Part shown: positions 6,376 to 14,221 of the stretch, piece by piece
How the letters are laid out: every line of letters begins with the position of its first letter
Numbering within the stretch: position 1 is the first letter of the stretch
Assembly: GCA_964466625.1 (NCBI GenBank)
Contig: CAYXQF010000039.1
Location: forward strand, 1 to 18,060
Source: QALR01 sp964466625
GTDB lineage: Bacteria; Bacillota; Clostridia; Oscillospirales; CAG-272
Direction: 5' to 3'
DNA length: 18,060 bases
Made by a program: the position numbers and the translations under genes
Notes under the pieces: generated by a model
Database searches by the model: none
What the model was told of the DNA's origin: nothing
Seen by the model: only the letters and a program-made list of their open reading frames with translations

Positions 6376-7149
6376 ATGAATAATATTGCTATCATCACGG
6401 GCGCGTCCAGCGGCATCGGCAAATATTTTGCCGAAACGGTGGACACCGCAGGTAAATTCGATGAAGTTTGGGTCATCGCGCGAAACCTTGGCCGCTTGGA
6501 AGCGTTAAAAGAAACCGTTCCGTTTCCCACACGCGCCATCGCGCTCGATCTTTCCGAAAAAGCAAGCTATATCGAATTTGGCAAGCTTCTCGAAGAAGAA
6601 AAGCCGAACGTGCAGCTTCTCATCAACTGCAGCGGATTTGGCAAATTCTGTGCCACCCTTGATACCCCACTGGAAGTGAATCTGAATATGGTCGATCTCA
6701 ACTGCGAAGCGATCGTCGCACTCTGTCAGCTTGCGATCCCTTATATGAAAAAAGGCGCAAAAATCATCAATATCGCTTCCGTTGCGGCATTCCAGCCCAT
6801 TCCCTATATCAACGTTTACGGCGCCACCAAAGCGTTTGTTTTAAGCTATAGCCGTGCGCTGAACCGCGAGATGAAAAGCCGCGGCATCACCGTCACCGCC
6901 GTTTGTCCTTTCTGGACAAAAACAGAATTTTTCAATCGCGCGATCGCCGCAGAAAAAGATCCCGTAGTTAAAAAATATATCGCGATGTACGAACCCGAGC
7001 AGATCGTGAAACGCGCATGGCGTGACACGAAAAAAGGCAAAGACGTCAGCATGTACGGCTTTATTGCACGCGGACAAACGCTCCTCACCAAGCTTTTGCC
7101 GCATAAGATCATCATGTCCGTATGGCAAAACCAACAGAAGCTCAAATGA
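6376..7149 (+). CDS. Short-chain dehydrogenase/reductase (SDR)
   Basis: This 257-residue classical SDR is an NAD(P)-dependent oxidoreductase with a Rossmann fold. TGASSGIG at residues 8-15 is the nucleotide-binding loop, NCSG at 84-87 replaces the usual NNAG, and the catalytic set is Ser135 with Tyr148 and Lys152 in YGATK. The C-terminal part, with AWRDTKKGKDVSMYG, resembles SDRs annotated as DltE-like or YqjQ-like, but this does not give a substrate. AAGGAGG (6363-6369) stands 6 bases before the ATG. The gene starts 14 bases after the asparaginase gene and its TGA overlaps the start of the radical SAM gene as ATGA, so the three are read as one operon. It is cytoplasmic. Confidence 0.9.
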   Translation: MNNIAIITGASSGIGKYFAETVDTAGKFDEVWVIARNLGRLEALKETVPFPTRAIALDLSEKASYIEFGKLLEEEKPNVQLLINCSGFGKFCATLDTPLEVNLNMVDLNCEAIVALCQLAIPYMKKGAKIINIASVAAFQPIPYINVYGATKAFVLSYSRALNREMKSRGITVTAVCPFWTKTEFFNRAIAAEKDPVVKKYIAMYEPEQIVKRAWRDTKKGKDVSMYGFIARGQTLLTKLLPHKIIMSVWQNQQKLK

Positions 7150-8039
7150 AAAATTATACACATTGCACACTCTGCCCTCGCAATTGCGGTGCTGATCGAC
7201 GAGAAAAACACGGTTTTTGCGGTGAATCGGATAAGCTCCGCGTGGCGCGTGCGGCACTCCACTTTTGGGAAGAACCGCCGATCTCCGGGAATGTCGGCTC
7301 CGGCACCGTCTTTTTCACAGGTTGCACCCTACGATGTGTCTTCTGTCAAAATGCAAACATCGCAGGCGGACACCACGGCAAAGAGATCACAACCGAGCGA
7401 CTTGCGGAAATCTTTCTGGAATTACAAGCACAAGGGGCGGCAAACGTCAACCTCGTCACACCGACACATTTTTTGCCGCACATCATAGAAACTTTGACGC
7501 TTGCGAAAGAAAACGGACTTTCCATTCCGATCGTGTATAATTGCGGCGGTTATGAAAAAGCGGAAACGCTTGCGCTTCTCGAAGGGCTTGTGGATATTTA
7601 TCTCCCTGACTACAAATATCGCTCCCATTCGCTCGCAAAAACGCTCTCTGCCGCCGAGGATTATCCCGAAACCGCGGAAAAAGCACTCCGCGAAATGCTC
7701 CGACAAGTCGGCAAACCCGTCTTTGATGAAAAGGGCATGATGAAAAAAGGCGTCATCGTTCGCCATCTTGTCCTGCCCTCGCACACGGACGATTCCATCG
7801 CCGTTCTTGATTTTTTGCACGAAACCTTCGGGGACGATATCTATATCAGCATTATGAGTCAATATACCCCCATGAAAAAATTTGAAGATCACCCTGCTCT
7901 TTCTCGAAAACTGACCACTTATGAATATCAAAAAGTCGTGCTTCACGCAGAAAAGCTCGGCATCACGCAAGGCTTTTTGCAGGACGGCGCGGCGGCAAAG
8001 GAAAGTTTTATTCCTGCCTTCGATTTTACGGGGATCTGA
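7146..8039 (+). CDS. PflX-like radical SAM protein (COG1313 type)
   Basis: This 297-residue radical SAM protein carries the 4Fe-4S motif CTLRCVFC (Cys60, Cys64, Cys67), preceded by a four-cysteine N-terminal cluster (Cys7, Cys10, Cys14, Cys25), the arrangement of the PflX group. These are annotated as putative pyruvate formate-lyase activating enzymes, but their substrates are unproven. Further motifs include VTPTHFLPHI and IYLPDYKYR. I take the ATG at 7146, which overlaps the TGA of the SDR in ATGA and suggests translational coupling. An upstream in-frame ATG at 7122 lies inside the SDR and has no clear ribosome binding site. No partner glycyl-radical enzyme is in the window. Confidence 0.85.
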   Translation: MKNYTHCTLCPRNCGADRREKHGFCGESDKLRVARAALHFWEEPPISGNVGSGTVFFTGCTLRCVFCQNANIAGGHHGKEITTERLAEIFLELQAQGAANVNLVTPTHFLPHIIETLTLAKENGLSIPIVYNCGGYEKAETLALLEGLVDIYLPDYKYRSHSLAKTLSAAEDYPETAEKALREMLRQVGKPVFDEKGMMKKGVIVRHLVLPSHTDDSIAVLDFLHETFGDDIYISIMSQYTPMKKFEDHPALSRKLTTYEYQKVVLHAEKLGITQGFLQDGAAAKESFIPAFDFTGI

Positions 8040-8060
8040 ACACAAAAATACAAGTTGATG

Positions 8061-8089
8061 TTGACATTTCTTATTCATAATGATAAAAT
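8061..8089 (+). promoter_or_regulatory. Consensus promoter with extended -10 for the fucosidase gene
   Basis: TTGACA (8061-8066) and TAAAAT (8084-8089) are 17 bases apart, and TG at 8081-8082 gives an extended -10. The ATG of the fucosidase lies 30 bases further on with AGGAGG in between. This is the clearest promoter in the metabolic block and makes the fucosidase an independent unit. No operator palindrome is evident around it. Confidence 0.8.
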
Positions 8090-8119
8090 AAGCACAAATT
8101 CAAAAAACAGGAGGCTCTT

Positions 8120-9196
8120 ATGTCCGAAAACAAAACCGTATCCGCACAGCACGCTGTCATCGGCAACACCGAAGCGCATGGCGAGATCAAGTTTGAGCGC
8201 ACGACACATCCCGGCGCACAGTGGTACTATCAGCCCACACAGCTCGGTCTTTTCATTCATTACGGCATTTCTGCCGTTCACGGTGACCTTGATATCTCGT
8301 GGGGCATGATGGACAACCCCATTCGCCGCAAAAAACGCAACGGCATCGCAACCCCTCGTGAATATTGGGCGCTCGCGGAAAAATTCAATCCCGACAAATA
8401 CAATCCCGAAGAATGGCTCAGCGCGGCAAAGGAAGCCGGCTTTACATACGCCGTTTTCACCACACGTCATCACGACGGTTTCTCCATGTGGCCCTCCGAG
8501 GTCAGCGATTTCTCCACGAAAAATTATATGGGCGGCCGCGACCTTGTCCGTGAATACGCAGATGCTTGCCGCAAGGTCGGTCTTAAGGTCGGTTTTTACT
8601 ATTCTCCTCCGGACTGGCGCTTTGATCAGAAATACCGCACCTTCTCCAACAGCAATCCCGAAGTTCCTTTCGCGGATATCGACCACAAACCTATGGATTC
8701 TATTCCTGAAATGCCTGCAGAGCACTATGCGCGTTATATCGAATACATGAACGCACAGGTGCGCGAGCTTCTCACCAATTATGGTCAGATCGACCTTTTG
8801 TGGTTCGATGGTACTGTAAATGATCTTGGCCCTGCCATCACGATCGAAGAGATCCGTGCGCTTCAGCCGCAGATCGTTGTCAATGACCGTATGTGGGGCT
8901 TTGGCATCGGTGACTATTGCTCAAAATTTGAATGTCAGCTTCCCAAAGAAAAACCCGAAATGCCTTGGGAAACCTGCCACATCTGGCATGTGGGCGGCGG
9001 TTGGTCTTACGTTCGCAACGCGGATAAATACCGTGATCTTGCCACCACGATGAATCAGTATAAAGTCTGCAAGGAATGGGGCGGTAATCTTCTTCTCAAC
9101 ATCGCGCCCCGTGCTGACGGCTCGGTTCCGGAAGCTTACTATCAAGCAGTTCGTGAATTTGCCGAAGCGAGAAAAGAATTTGATCGCGCAAATTAA
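8120..9196 (+). CDS. GH29 alpha-L-fucosidase, intracellular and short
   Basis: The 358-residue product has the landmarks of glycoside hydrolase family 29, retaining enzymes that release L-fucose from glycans. These are GLFIHYG (43-49), FTTRHHDGFSMWPS (113-126, with the paired substrate-binding His), VGFYYSPPDW (157-166), and LLWFDG with the likely nucleophile Asp230. NLLLNIAPRADGSVP (323-337) is the usual end of the catalytic barrel. The general acid/base is probably a Glu in the 271-284 region, but I cannot choose it. No signal peptide is present and the C-terminal beta-sandwich of many GH29 enzymes is missing, so it should work in the cytoplasm on imported oligosaccharides. AGGAGG lies 5 bases before the ATG. 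The gene has its own promoter and terminator. Confidence 0.93.
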   Translation: MSENKTVSAQHAVIGNTEAHGEIKFERTTHPGAQWYYQPTQLGLFIHYGISAVHGDLDISWGMMDNPIRRKKRNGIATPREYWALAEKFNPDKYNPEEWLSAAKEAGFTYAVFTTRHHDGFSMWPSEVSDFSTKNYMGGRDLVREYADACRKVGLKVGFYYSPPDWRFDQKYRTFSNSNPEVPFADIDHKPMDSIPEMPAEHYARYIEYMNAQVRELLTNYGQIDLLWFDGTVNDLGPAITIEEIRALQPQIVVNDRMWGFGIGDYCSKFECQLPKEKPEMPWETCHIWHVGGGWSYVRNADKYRDLATTMNQYKVCKEWGGNLLLNIAPRADGSVPEAYYQAVREFAEARKEFDRAN

Positions 9197-9220
9197 AAAA
9201 TCAGCTTTTCCTAAAACAAG

Positions 9221-9249
9221 AACCCCGACCTGTCATAGGTCGGGGTTTT
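9221..9249. terminator. Strong intrinsic terminator, likely bidirectional
   Basis: AACCCCGACCT (9221-9231) and AGGTCGGGGTT (9237-9247) form an 11-bp stem with a GTCAT loop, followed by TTTT and then CTTGATTTT. It is 25 bases after the fucosidase stop. On the minus strand the stem is followed by CTTGTTTT, so it can also end the convergent nusB operon, whose last gene stops at 9335. Confidence 0.9.
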
Positions 9250-9334
9250 GCTTGATTTTATGCCGCAAACTGAACCATTTGCCATATGTATGTTCCTTTC
9301 CATTCAAATTGATCGGCATATTTAATGAATCTAT

Positions 9335-9853
9335 TCAAAGCCCTCTTTCTTTGATAAACCGCGAAAGCTCCCTTTGATTTTTGATGACGGTCAATTTGTC
9401 CGCATATTCGGTGATAACCTTTTGATACCGTGCTTTGGCAGCTTTCGTTCTGCCCTTATATAGAATCCACTTCATAAATTCGCGATCAAATTTCTCATTG
9501 CACCCCTCAGCACAGCTTTCCCGACGTTTGCCGCGATGTGTGCGATAACGCTTCCATGCGCGAAAAAAGCAATTGATACGATTAAAATTCATGAAAATGA
9601 TCTCATCAGCTTCTTCCAATCGGCGCTCATAAAACACCTTTGAGTAGTTGCCGTCGATCACCCAGCTTTCGTTCGTATTCAGGAAATCCTCCACGATCTT
9701 TGCGCGTTCTTCAGAGGGGCGGATCACCCAACCGGGCAGAAAATGCGTGGTATCCAAATACAAAAGCGGCAGATCATATTTTTTTGAAAAAAGGGACGCA
9801 AGTGTCGATTTCCCGCTTCCGCTATATCCGATGATCATAATTTTTTTGAGCAT
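9335..9853 (-). CDS. P-loop kinase-like protein of the FlaR / DNA topology modulation family
   Basis: This 172-residue protein begins MLKKIMIIGYSGSGKST, with a Walker A loop at GYSGSGKS (9-16). It continues with LYLDTTHFLPGW, SWVIDGNYS and FNRINCFFRAWKRYR, the pattern of adenylate kinase-like proteins annotated as DNA topology modulation protein FlaR. The real activity of this group is not established. I place the start at 9853, where GGAGAG lies 8 bases upstream on the minus strand. Longer in-frame versions run into the ispA gene and have no ribosome binding site. It follows ispA by 28 bases and is the last gene before the bidirectional terminator, so it should be expressed from the nusB operon. 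Confidence 0.85.
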   Translation of the reverse strand: MLKKIMIIGYSGSGKSTLASLFSKKYDLPLLYLDTTHFLPGWVIRPSEERAKIVEDFLNTNESWVIDGNYSKVFYERRLEEADEIIFMNFNRINCFFRAWKRYRTHRGKRRESCAEGCNEKFDREFMKWILYKGRTKAAKARYQKVITEYADKLTVIKNQRELSRFIKERGL

Positions 9854-9881
9854 AAAGCAATCTCTCCGAGCGATATAAGCA

Positions 9882-10769
9882 TCAATGTGTTCTTGCCAAA
9901 AGATATTCTGCCAGTGCCACCAGGCGTTCGCTGTTTTCAAAACCACTGACAGCGCTGATGGCTTTTTCTGTCACATCTTTGGCATAAGTGCGTGCCGCGT
10001 CGATATCCATAAAACGCAAAAACGTCGTTTTATTCATTGCGGTATCCATCTGTGTTTTTTTACCGAGCGTTTTTTCGTCGCCAACAGCATCGAGGATATC
10101 GTCCACGATCTGAAAAGCAAGTCCGACGCCTTCCGCATAAGCGATCGCCGCTTTCATGCGAACGTCACGGAAATCCGCAATGCCTGCCGCATGACAGCCA
10201 AGGCAAGCAGCAGCGCGAATAAGTGCGCCCGTCTTTTTGGCGTGCATTTTGAGAAGCAAGGGGAAATCCACGGGATCCTTTTCCCCAAGAAGGTCGATCT
10301 GCTGACCGCCCATCATACCAAAAGCACCTGCATCACGAAGAAGCATCGCCGTTGCCGAGAGCGCGATTTCAGGCGCCACAAAGCGATTTCTTGCCGCAAG
10401 CTCATAACCGCGCGTGATCAGCGCGTCTCCGGCAAGGAGCGCGATATCTTCGCCAAAAACGATATGATTCGTCGGTTTTCCGCGGCGAAGCTCATCGTTA
10501 TCCATACAAGGCATATCATCATGAATGAGTGAAGAAGCATGAACGCATTCGATCGCGCAAGCAAACGGAAGTGCCGCTTCGTCCCTGCCGCCAAACAATC
10601 GGCAAAATTCCAAAACGAGTGTGGCACGAATTCGTTTTCCGCCGGAAAGCGTGCTGTATCGCATCGCTTCGTAAAGCACGGAAAGAGCATCGTCTTCAGT
10701 TTCCAGATCATACAGAAGCGCGGCATCTGTCAGAGCTGCATTTTCCGCTAACATTTTTTTGATATCCAT
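9882..10769 (-). CDS. ispA: Farnesyl/geranyl diphosphate synthase (short-chain polyprenyl synthase)
   Basis: This 295-residue protein condenses isopentenyl diphosphate with allylic diphosphates. The first aspartate-rich motif DDMPCMD is at 84-90 and the second, DDILD, at 223-227. GGKRIR (43-48) binds diphosphate. The insertion of two residues in the first motif and the length match bacterial short-chain synthases of the IspA type. It lies 12 bases after xseB in the conserved xseA-xseB-ispA order seen in many Bacillota. An AAGGAT about 8 bases upstream serves as the ribosome binding site. The product feeds undecaprenyl phosphate and quinone synthesis; the exact chain length cannot be read from the sequence. 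Confidence 0.93.
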   Translation of the reverse strand: MDIKKMLAENAALTDAALLYDLETEDDALSVLYEAMRYSTLSGGKRIRATLVLEFCRLFGGRDEAALPFACAIECVHASSLIHDDMPCMDNDELRRGKPTNHIVFGEDIALLAGDALITRGYELAARNRFVAPEIALSATAMLLRDAGAFGMMGGQQIDLLGEKDPVDFPLLLKMHAKKTGALIRAAACLGCHAAGIADFRDVRMKAAIAYAEGVGLAFQIVDDILDAVGDEKTLGKKTQMDTAMNKTTFLRFMDIDAARTYAKDVTEKAISAVSGFENSERLVALAEYLLARTH

Positions 10770-10781
10770 ATCTTTGTATCC

Positions 10782-11018
10782 TTATTCGTTTTCTTCAAAG
10801 ATTTCTTCGGCGATCTCGCCATTTTCACCCTTTTGCAGGATCTTCACCTTTTGCTCTGCCGCGTCAAGCGCCTCCGAGCAATATTTAACAAGTCCCACAC
10901 CTTCTTCAAAAAGTGCGAGAGATTTATCCAGCATCGCGTCACCGCTTTCCATCGCACGAACGATCTCATCAAGACGCGCGAGTGCTTTTTCAAAGGTCAT
11001 TTTCTTTTTTTCCGCCAT
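10782..11018 (-). CDS. xseB: Exodeoxyribonuclease VII small subunit
   Basis: The 78-residue protein has the family signature MTFEKALARLDEIVRAMESGDAMLDKSLALFEEG, here residues about 7-41, followed by a helix ending in VKILQKGE. It folds as a helical hairpin that wraps the XseA subunit to make exonuclease VII, which degrades single-stranded DNA in both directions. It starts 13 bases after the xseA stop and is followed by ispA after 12 bases. Length and acidic character are normal for the family. Confidence 0.95.
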   Translation of the reverse strand: MAEKKKMTFEKALARLDEIVRAMESGDAMLDKSLALFEEGVGLVKYCSEALDAAEQKVKILQKGENGEIAEEIFEENE

Positions 11019-11031
11019 GAAATGTTACCTC

Positions 11032-12312
11032 TTATTCTTCTGTTTTATCAATCTCGTCCACAGTCGCGTGAACACGTCCGTCCGTCAGCATAAAGGAAAG
11101 CTTTTTCCCTTTTGCCGTCTGTGAAACGGATTTTATCAGTTTTCCTTCTTCATCAAAAACGGCACTATATCCGCGAGAAACCACCGCCAAGGGATTCAGC
11201 GCATCAAGCTTTGCCGTATTTTTCGCAAAAATTACTCGTTTTGCGGCAAGCACTGCTTCCATACGGGAACGAAGTGCCGCATCGTAAGACGCAAACGCAT
11301 TCTGTTTACGCATCAAAAGCGCCGCCATGCGGTCAGAAAGCGCCCGTTCTTCCATCGCAAGCGCCATGCGCTTATCGTCGATCAGATTCATGGGGCTTGT
11401 CAACACACGGGAAGACGCAAGCCGATCGAGTCTTTCACGGAAAAGCGAAAGCTTTCTCGAAAGCGTATTATTCATGCAATAGGAAAGCGTTTCCAAGACC
11501 GCCCTCAATTCTTCCGCATCGGGGACGGCAAGCTCTGCCGCCGCGGAAGGTGTGGGCGCACGTTTATCCGCCGCGAAATCACAAAGTGTAAAATCGGTTT
11601 CATGCCCGACGGCAGAGATCACGGGAATTTCCGATGTCGCCACCGTGCGCGCGAGCATTTCATCATTAAACGCCCAAAGATCCTCGATCGAACCGCCGCC
11701 ACGCCCGATGATAATGACGTCAACGTTTTTGGACGCGTTAAAATATTTCATACCGCGCACAAGGTCAGGTGCCGCTTCCGCACCTTGCACCAAGGCAGGA
11801 TACAAAATGACCTCGGCAAGCGGAAAACGTCTGCCGAGAATATTTAAGATATCGCGGATCGCAGCCCCCGTGGGTGAAGTGATCACGCCGATGCGAAGCG
11901 GGAGCGCAGGAAGCGCTTTTTTTCGGGATTCATCGAAAAGTCCCTCCACCGTAAGCTTCGCTTTGAGCTGTTCATACGCTACGTAAAGCGCGCCCACACC
12001 GTCGGGTTCCATCGTGTCTACATAAATTTGATATTGACCATCACGCGGAAAAACACCGATGCGTCCACCAAGGATCACGCGCATTCCGTTTTCGGGCATA
12101 AATTTCAGTCTGGACGCATTACCGCGAAACATCACGGCACGGACAGCACCGCCTGCGTCCTTGAGAGAGAAATAAAAATGCCCCGTTTTATAATGATTGA
12201 CAAAGTTGGAGATCTCACCCTTCACAAAAACACGCATGAGAAGCTCATCACTCTCCAACACAAGCTTGATATATTCATTCAGTTCCGAAACGGAAATGAT
12301 TCTTTTTTCCAT
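11032..12312 (-). CDS. xseA: Exodeoxyribonuclease VII large subunit
   Basis: The 426-residue catalytic subunit of exonuclease VII starts MEKRIISVSELNEYIK. Residues about 1-100 are the OB-fold that binds single-stranded DNA (KGEISNF, GHFYFSLKD). The nuclease domain follows, with IGVITSPTGAAIRDI (141-155), GRGGGSIEDLW (203-213), GHETDFTLCDFAADKRAPTPSAAAE (236-260) and a long helical C-terminal region. All signature blocks are intact and the length is normal to slightly short. Its ATG shares one base with the stop of the TsaD-like gene (TAATG), indicating coupled translation. Confidence 0.95.
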   Translation of the reverse strand: MEKRIISVSELNEYIKLVLESDELLMRVFVKGEISNFVNHYKTGHFYFSLKDAGGAVRAVMFRGNASRLKFMPENGMRVILGGRIGVFPRDGQYQIYVDTMEPDGVGALYVAYEQLKAKLTVEGLFDESRKKALPALPLRIGVITSPTGAAIRDILNILGRRFPLAEVILYPALVQGAEAAPDLVRGMKYFNASKNVDVIIIGRGGGSIEDLWAFNDEMLARTVATSEIPVISAVGHETDFTLCDFAADKRAPTPSAAAELAVPDAEELRAVLETLSYCMNNTLSRKLSLFRERLDRLASSRVLTSPMNLIDDKRMALAMEERALSDRMAALLMRKQNAFASYDAALRSRMEAVLAAKRVIFAKNTAKLDALNPLAVVSRGYSAVFDEEGKLIKSVSQTAKGKKLSFMLTDGRVHATVDEIDKTEE

Positions 12313-13241
12313 TAAGATTCCCTCTTTAGTTTTTCGAGTCCGAGATACGCCGTGCCGACCGCGTTATCGCTGGAAAGCTCCGTATCCGCAAACCACACGT
12401 CACGGAGATTTTTTGCCAGCATCTCTTTGATGATGCCGTTTCGCATCACGCCGCCGGCATAAATGATGGGCAGATCAGGATATTTTTCACGTGCCGCCTC
12501 ACTCATTTTCAGGATCGTTTTCCCTGCGAAAAGGATACCGAAGCGCGCCACGTCACAAGGTGCGGCTCCGTTTTTCAGCATTTTCTCCGCCGTATTCTGC
12601 GCACCCGAAATATTTGCGTCACCGCCGCGCACGCACACGTTCACGGGAATTTTTGCGGCAGAGGATTTTGCCATTTTTTCAAGCTCACCACCGCACGGGA
12701 ACGTAAGCCCCAGCATCACACCGATGCGATCGACAAGCTGTCCTGCCGAAATATCAAGCGTTTTGCCGATGATGTTCGCACGAAAGCCGATCGTCTCATC
12801 GGGCGTGACGTGCAAAAGCTCCGTTGTACCGCCCGAAGCGTGAAACGCAAGAAATTCTCTTTTTCCGATGCTCTCATCGCCGCAAGTTTTCACCGCCGCC
12901 ATGAGATGCCCTGCCTGATGAGAAAAACGGTACACAGGCACATTAAGCGTCGCCGCAAGGCTTTCCGCCACGGAAGCACCTGCCAGAAAACACGGCATAT
13001 AAGAGCCTTCCACGTCACGCGGATACGCACTGTATGCCACAGCGTCGATCTTTTCCGTCGGTGCCAGTGCGCGCATGATCTCGGGGAGATTGACGGTATG
13101 CAAAAAAAGTGCGTTGCTCTGTCGAAGCCCGCACTCTCCTTGACCGACTGTCAATATTTTTCTCTCCTGGCGGAAGCCGCTATCATCTGCCAGCGCCGCT
13201 GAGGTCGTATAATTACTGGTGTCGATACCGAGAACTCTCAT
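12312..13241 (-). CDS. TsaD/Kae1-like ASKHA paralogue of unknown role
   Basis: This 309-residue protein has the ASKHA fold of TsaD (Kae1/Gcp), the enzyme that adds threonylcarbamoyl to tRNA A37. It shows MRVLGIDTSNYTTSAA at the N-terminus, HQAGH (His108 and His112) equivalent to the metal-binding HxxxH, HASGGTTELL in the nucleotide site, and IIYAGGVMRNG near the end. It is shorter than TsaD (about 340 residues), and its place between nusB and xseA is that of a clostridial paralogue that differs from true TsaD. It may have another substrate or may regulate. It overlaps nusB by 4 bases (ATGA) and xseA by one base. Without the rest of the genome I cannot exclude that it is the only TsaD. Confidence 0.8.
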   Translation of the reverse strand: MRVLGIDTSNYTTSAALADDSGFRQERKILTVGQGECGLRQSNALFLHTVNLPEIMRALAPTEKIDAVAYSAYPRDVEGSYMPCFLAGASVAESLAATLNVPVYRFSHQAGHLMAAVKTCGDESIGKREFLAFHASGGTTELLHVTPDETIGFRANIIGKTLDISAGQLVDRIGVMLGLTFPCGGELEKMAKSSAAKIPVNVCVRGGDANISGAQNTAEKMLKNGAAPCDVARFGILFAGKTILKMSEAAREKYPDLPIIYAGGVMRNGIIKEMLAKNLRDVWFADTELSSDNAVGTAYLGLEKLKRES

Positions 13242-13657
13242 GCTTTGTTCCCTGCCTCTTTGGCAATGGCATTGAGAATACCATTGATAAATGCAGGCGC
13301 ATCGTCTGTATCGTAGGTTTTCGCGATTTCAATCGCTTCATTCAGCGCAACGGCACGCGGCACGTCCGAATACAGCAATTCATATGTGCAAAGGCGCAAG
13401 ATCGCAAAGGACATGCGCGCGATTCTTTCTTTTTTCCAACCCTTTGCGTATTCGATAATCTTTTCGTCGATCGCTGTAAGATTCGCAATCGTACCGCAGA
13501 AAAGCGAGGTTGCAAATTCATTCGAAGGGATTTCCGCTTCTGTACAGATCAGCACAAAAAATTCCGACGCTTCCATCTGCATCTGCGCATTGAATTCGTA
13601 ACTGTAGAGTGCTTTTACCGCAGACTCTCTCGCGGTTCTTCTCGAAATAGATGCCAT
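13238..13657 (-). CDS. nusB: Transcription antitermination factor NusB
   Basis: This 139-residue all-helical protein matches NusB: N-terminal RRTARESAVKALYSYE (6-21) binds boxA RNA, and FAILRLCTYELLY and PRAVALNEAIEIAKTYDTDDAPAFINGILNAI form the conserved C-terminal half. With NusE (ribosomal protein S10) it assembles the antitermination complex on rRNA operons. It is the first gene of the minus-strand operon. GAAGGAAC lies just upstream of the ATG at 13657, behind a consensus promoter at 13712-13740. Its stop overlaps the next gene by 4 bases. Confidence 0.95.
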   Translation of the reverse strand: MASISRRTARESAVKALYSYEFNAQMQMEASEFFVLICTEAEIPSNEFATSLFCGTIANLTAIDEKIIEYAKGWKKERIARMSFAILRLCTYELLYSDVPRAVALNEAIEIAKTYDTDDAPAFINGILNAIAKEAGNKA

Positions 13658-13711
13658 AAATATAGTTCCTTCCCTTTATGTCAAAGTTCCAATATTTCAT
13701 TTTACTCTTAA

Positions 13712-13740
13712 ATTATACCGCGCAAAGGAAAAAAAGTCAA
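13712..13740 (-). promoter_or_regulatory. Promoter of the nusB operon
   Basis: On the minus strand TTGACT (13740-13735) and TATAAT (13717-13712) are 17 bases apart. Transcription would start near 13705, giving a leader of about 50 bases before nusB. The terminator of acpP lies only about 55 bases upstream, so this operon is clearly separate. Confidence 0.85.
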
Positions 13741-13794
13741 TACAAACCGCCGTCAAATATCCCCTTTTCTCTTTTTCACCAAAAAAACGCATCA

Positions 13795-13830
13795 AAAGAC
13801 CGATAGATTCCTAAAAATCTATCGGTCTTT
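13795..13830 (-). terminator. Intrinsic terminator of acpP
   Basis: AAAGACCGATAGATT (13795-13809) and AATCTATCGGTCTTT (13816-13830) form a perfect 15-bp stem with a 6-base loop. Read on the minus strand the stem ends in a U run (TCTTTTGATG), 5 bases after the acpP stop codon. The symmetric A/T ends would also allow plus-strand termination. Confidence 0.9.
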
Positions 13831-13835
13831 ATATA

Positions 13836-14066
13836 TCACTGATTATTTTCAATATATTTCGCAACGTCGCCGACGGTCTTGAAAGAAGTGATCACGTCAT
13901 CGGGAACGGTGATGCCGTATTCCTGTTCGATCGCCATAAGCATTTCCACAACGTCAAGGGAATCTGCGCCGAGGTCATCAATAATGTCAGTATCCTCGCG
14001 GATCGAATCTACGTCTACCTGCAACTGGTTCGCAAGGATCTCTTTTACTGTTTCAAGCATATTCAT
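13836..14066 (-). CDS. acpP: Acyl carrier protein
   Basis: The 76-residue acidic protein carries the phosphopantetheine attachment motif GADSLDVVE with the modified Ser36, and it has the length and helical layout of a fatty acid synthesis ACP. It carries growing acyl chains as thioesters in the cytoplasm. GGAGG lies 8 bases before the ATG at 14066. It is transcribed alone from its own promoter and terminator. The fatty acid synthesis genes that often adjoin it are not here, and no FapR-type palindrome is visible. Confidence 0.96.
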   Translation of the reverse strand: MNMLETVKEILANQLQVDVDSIREDTDIIDDLGADSLDVVEMLMAIEQEYGITVPDDVITSFKTVGDVAKYIENNQ

Positions 14067-14089
14067 AAATTGCCTCCTGATATTTTCGA

Positions 14090-14101
14090 GCCCCGAAGGG
14101 C
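14090..14101 (-). other. GCCC-UUCG-GGGC hairpin in the acpP leader
   Basis: On the minus strand GCCC TTCG GGGC forms a 4-bp stem with a cUUCGg tetraloop, an unusually stable small RNA hairpin. It lies in the acpP leader about 25 bases before the start codon. It could stabilise the mRNA or keep the ribosome binding site open. The stem is short and may be chance. Confidence 0.4.
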
Positions 14102-14120
14102 GCTTTGCTTTACACTAAAA

Positions 14121-14149
14121 ATTATATACGATAGCTATGTAATTTTCAA
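14121..14149 (-). promoter_or_regulatory. Promoter of acpP
   Basis: On the minus strand TTGAAA (14149-14144) and TATAAT (14126-14121) have a 17-base spacer. An A/T block with GAAAAAATTTTTTC at 14159-14172 lies about ten bases upstream of the -35 box, where an UP element would contact the RNA polymerase alpha subunit. Together these predict strong constitutive expression. Confidence 0.8.
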
Positions 14150-14221
14150 TACCCTATAGAAAAAATTTTTTCGTTTTTCGATTTTTTATGAAAAATTCAC
14201 ACAAAAAAGTATCCATTTTCA

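Noticed and set aside
8075..8725. 216-codon open frame on the minus strand
   Set aside because: It is antisense to the GH29 gene and its promoter, and shows no recognisable motif or ribosome binding site.
9885..10532. 215-codon open frame on the plus strand
   Set aside because: It is fully antisense to ispA, whose DDxxxxD and DDxxD motifs are intact. It has no ribosome binding site.
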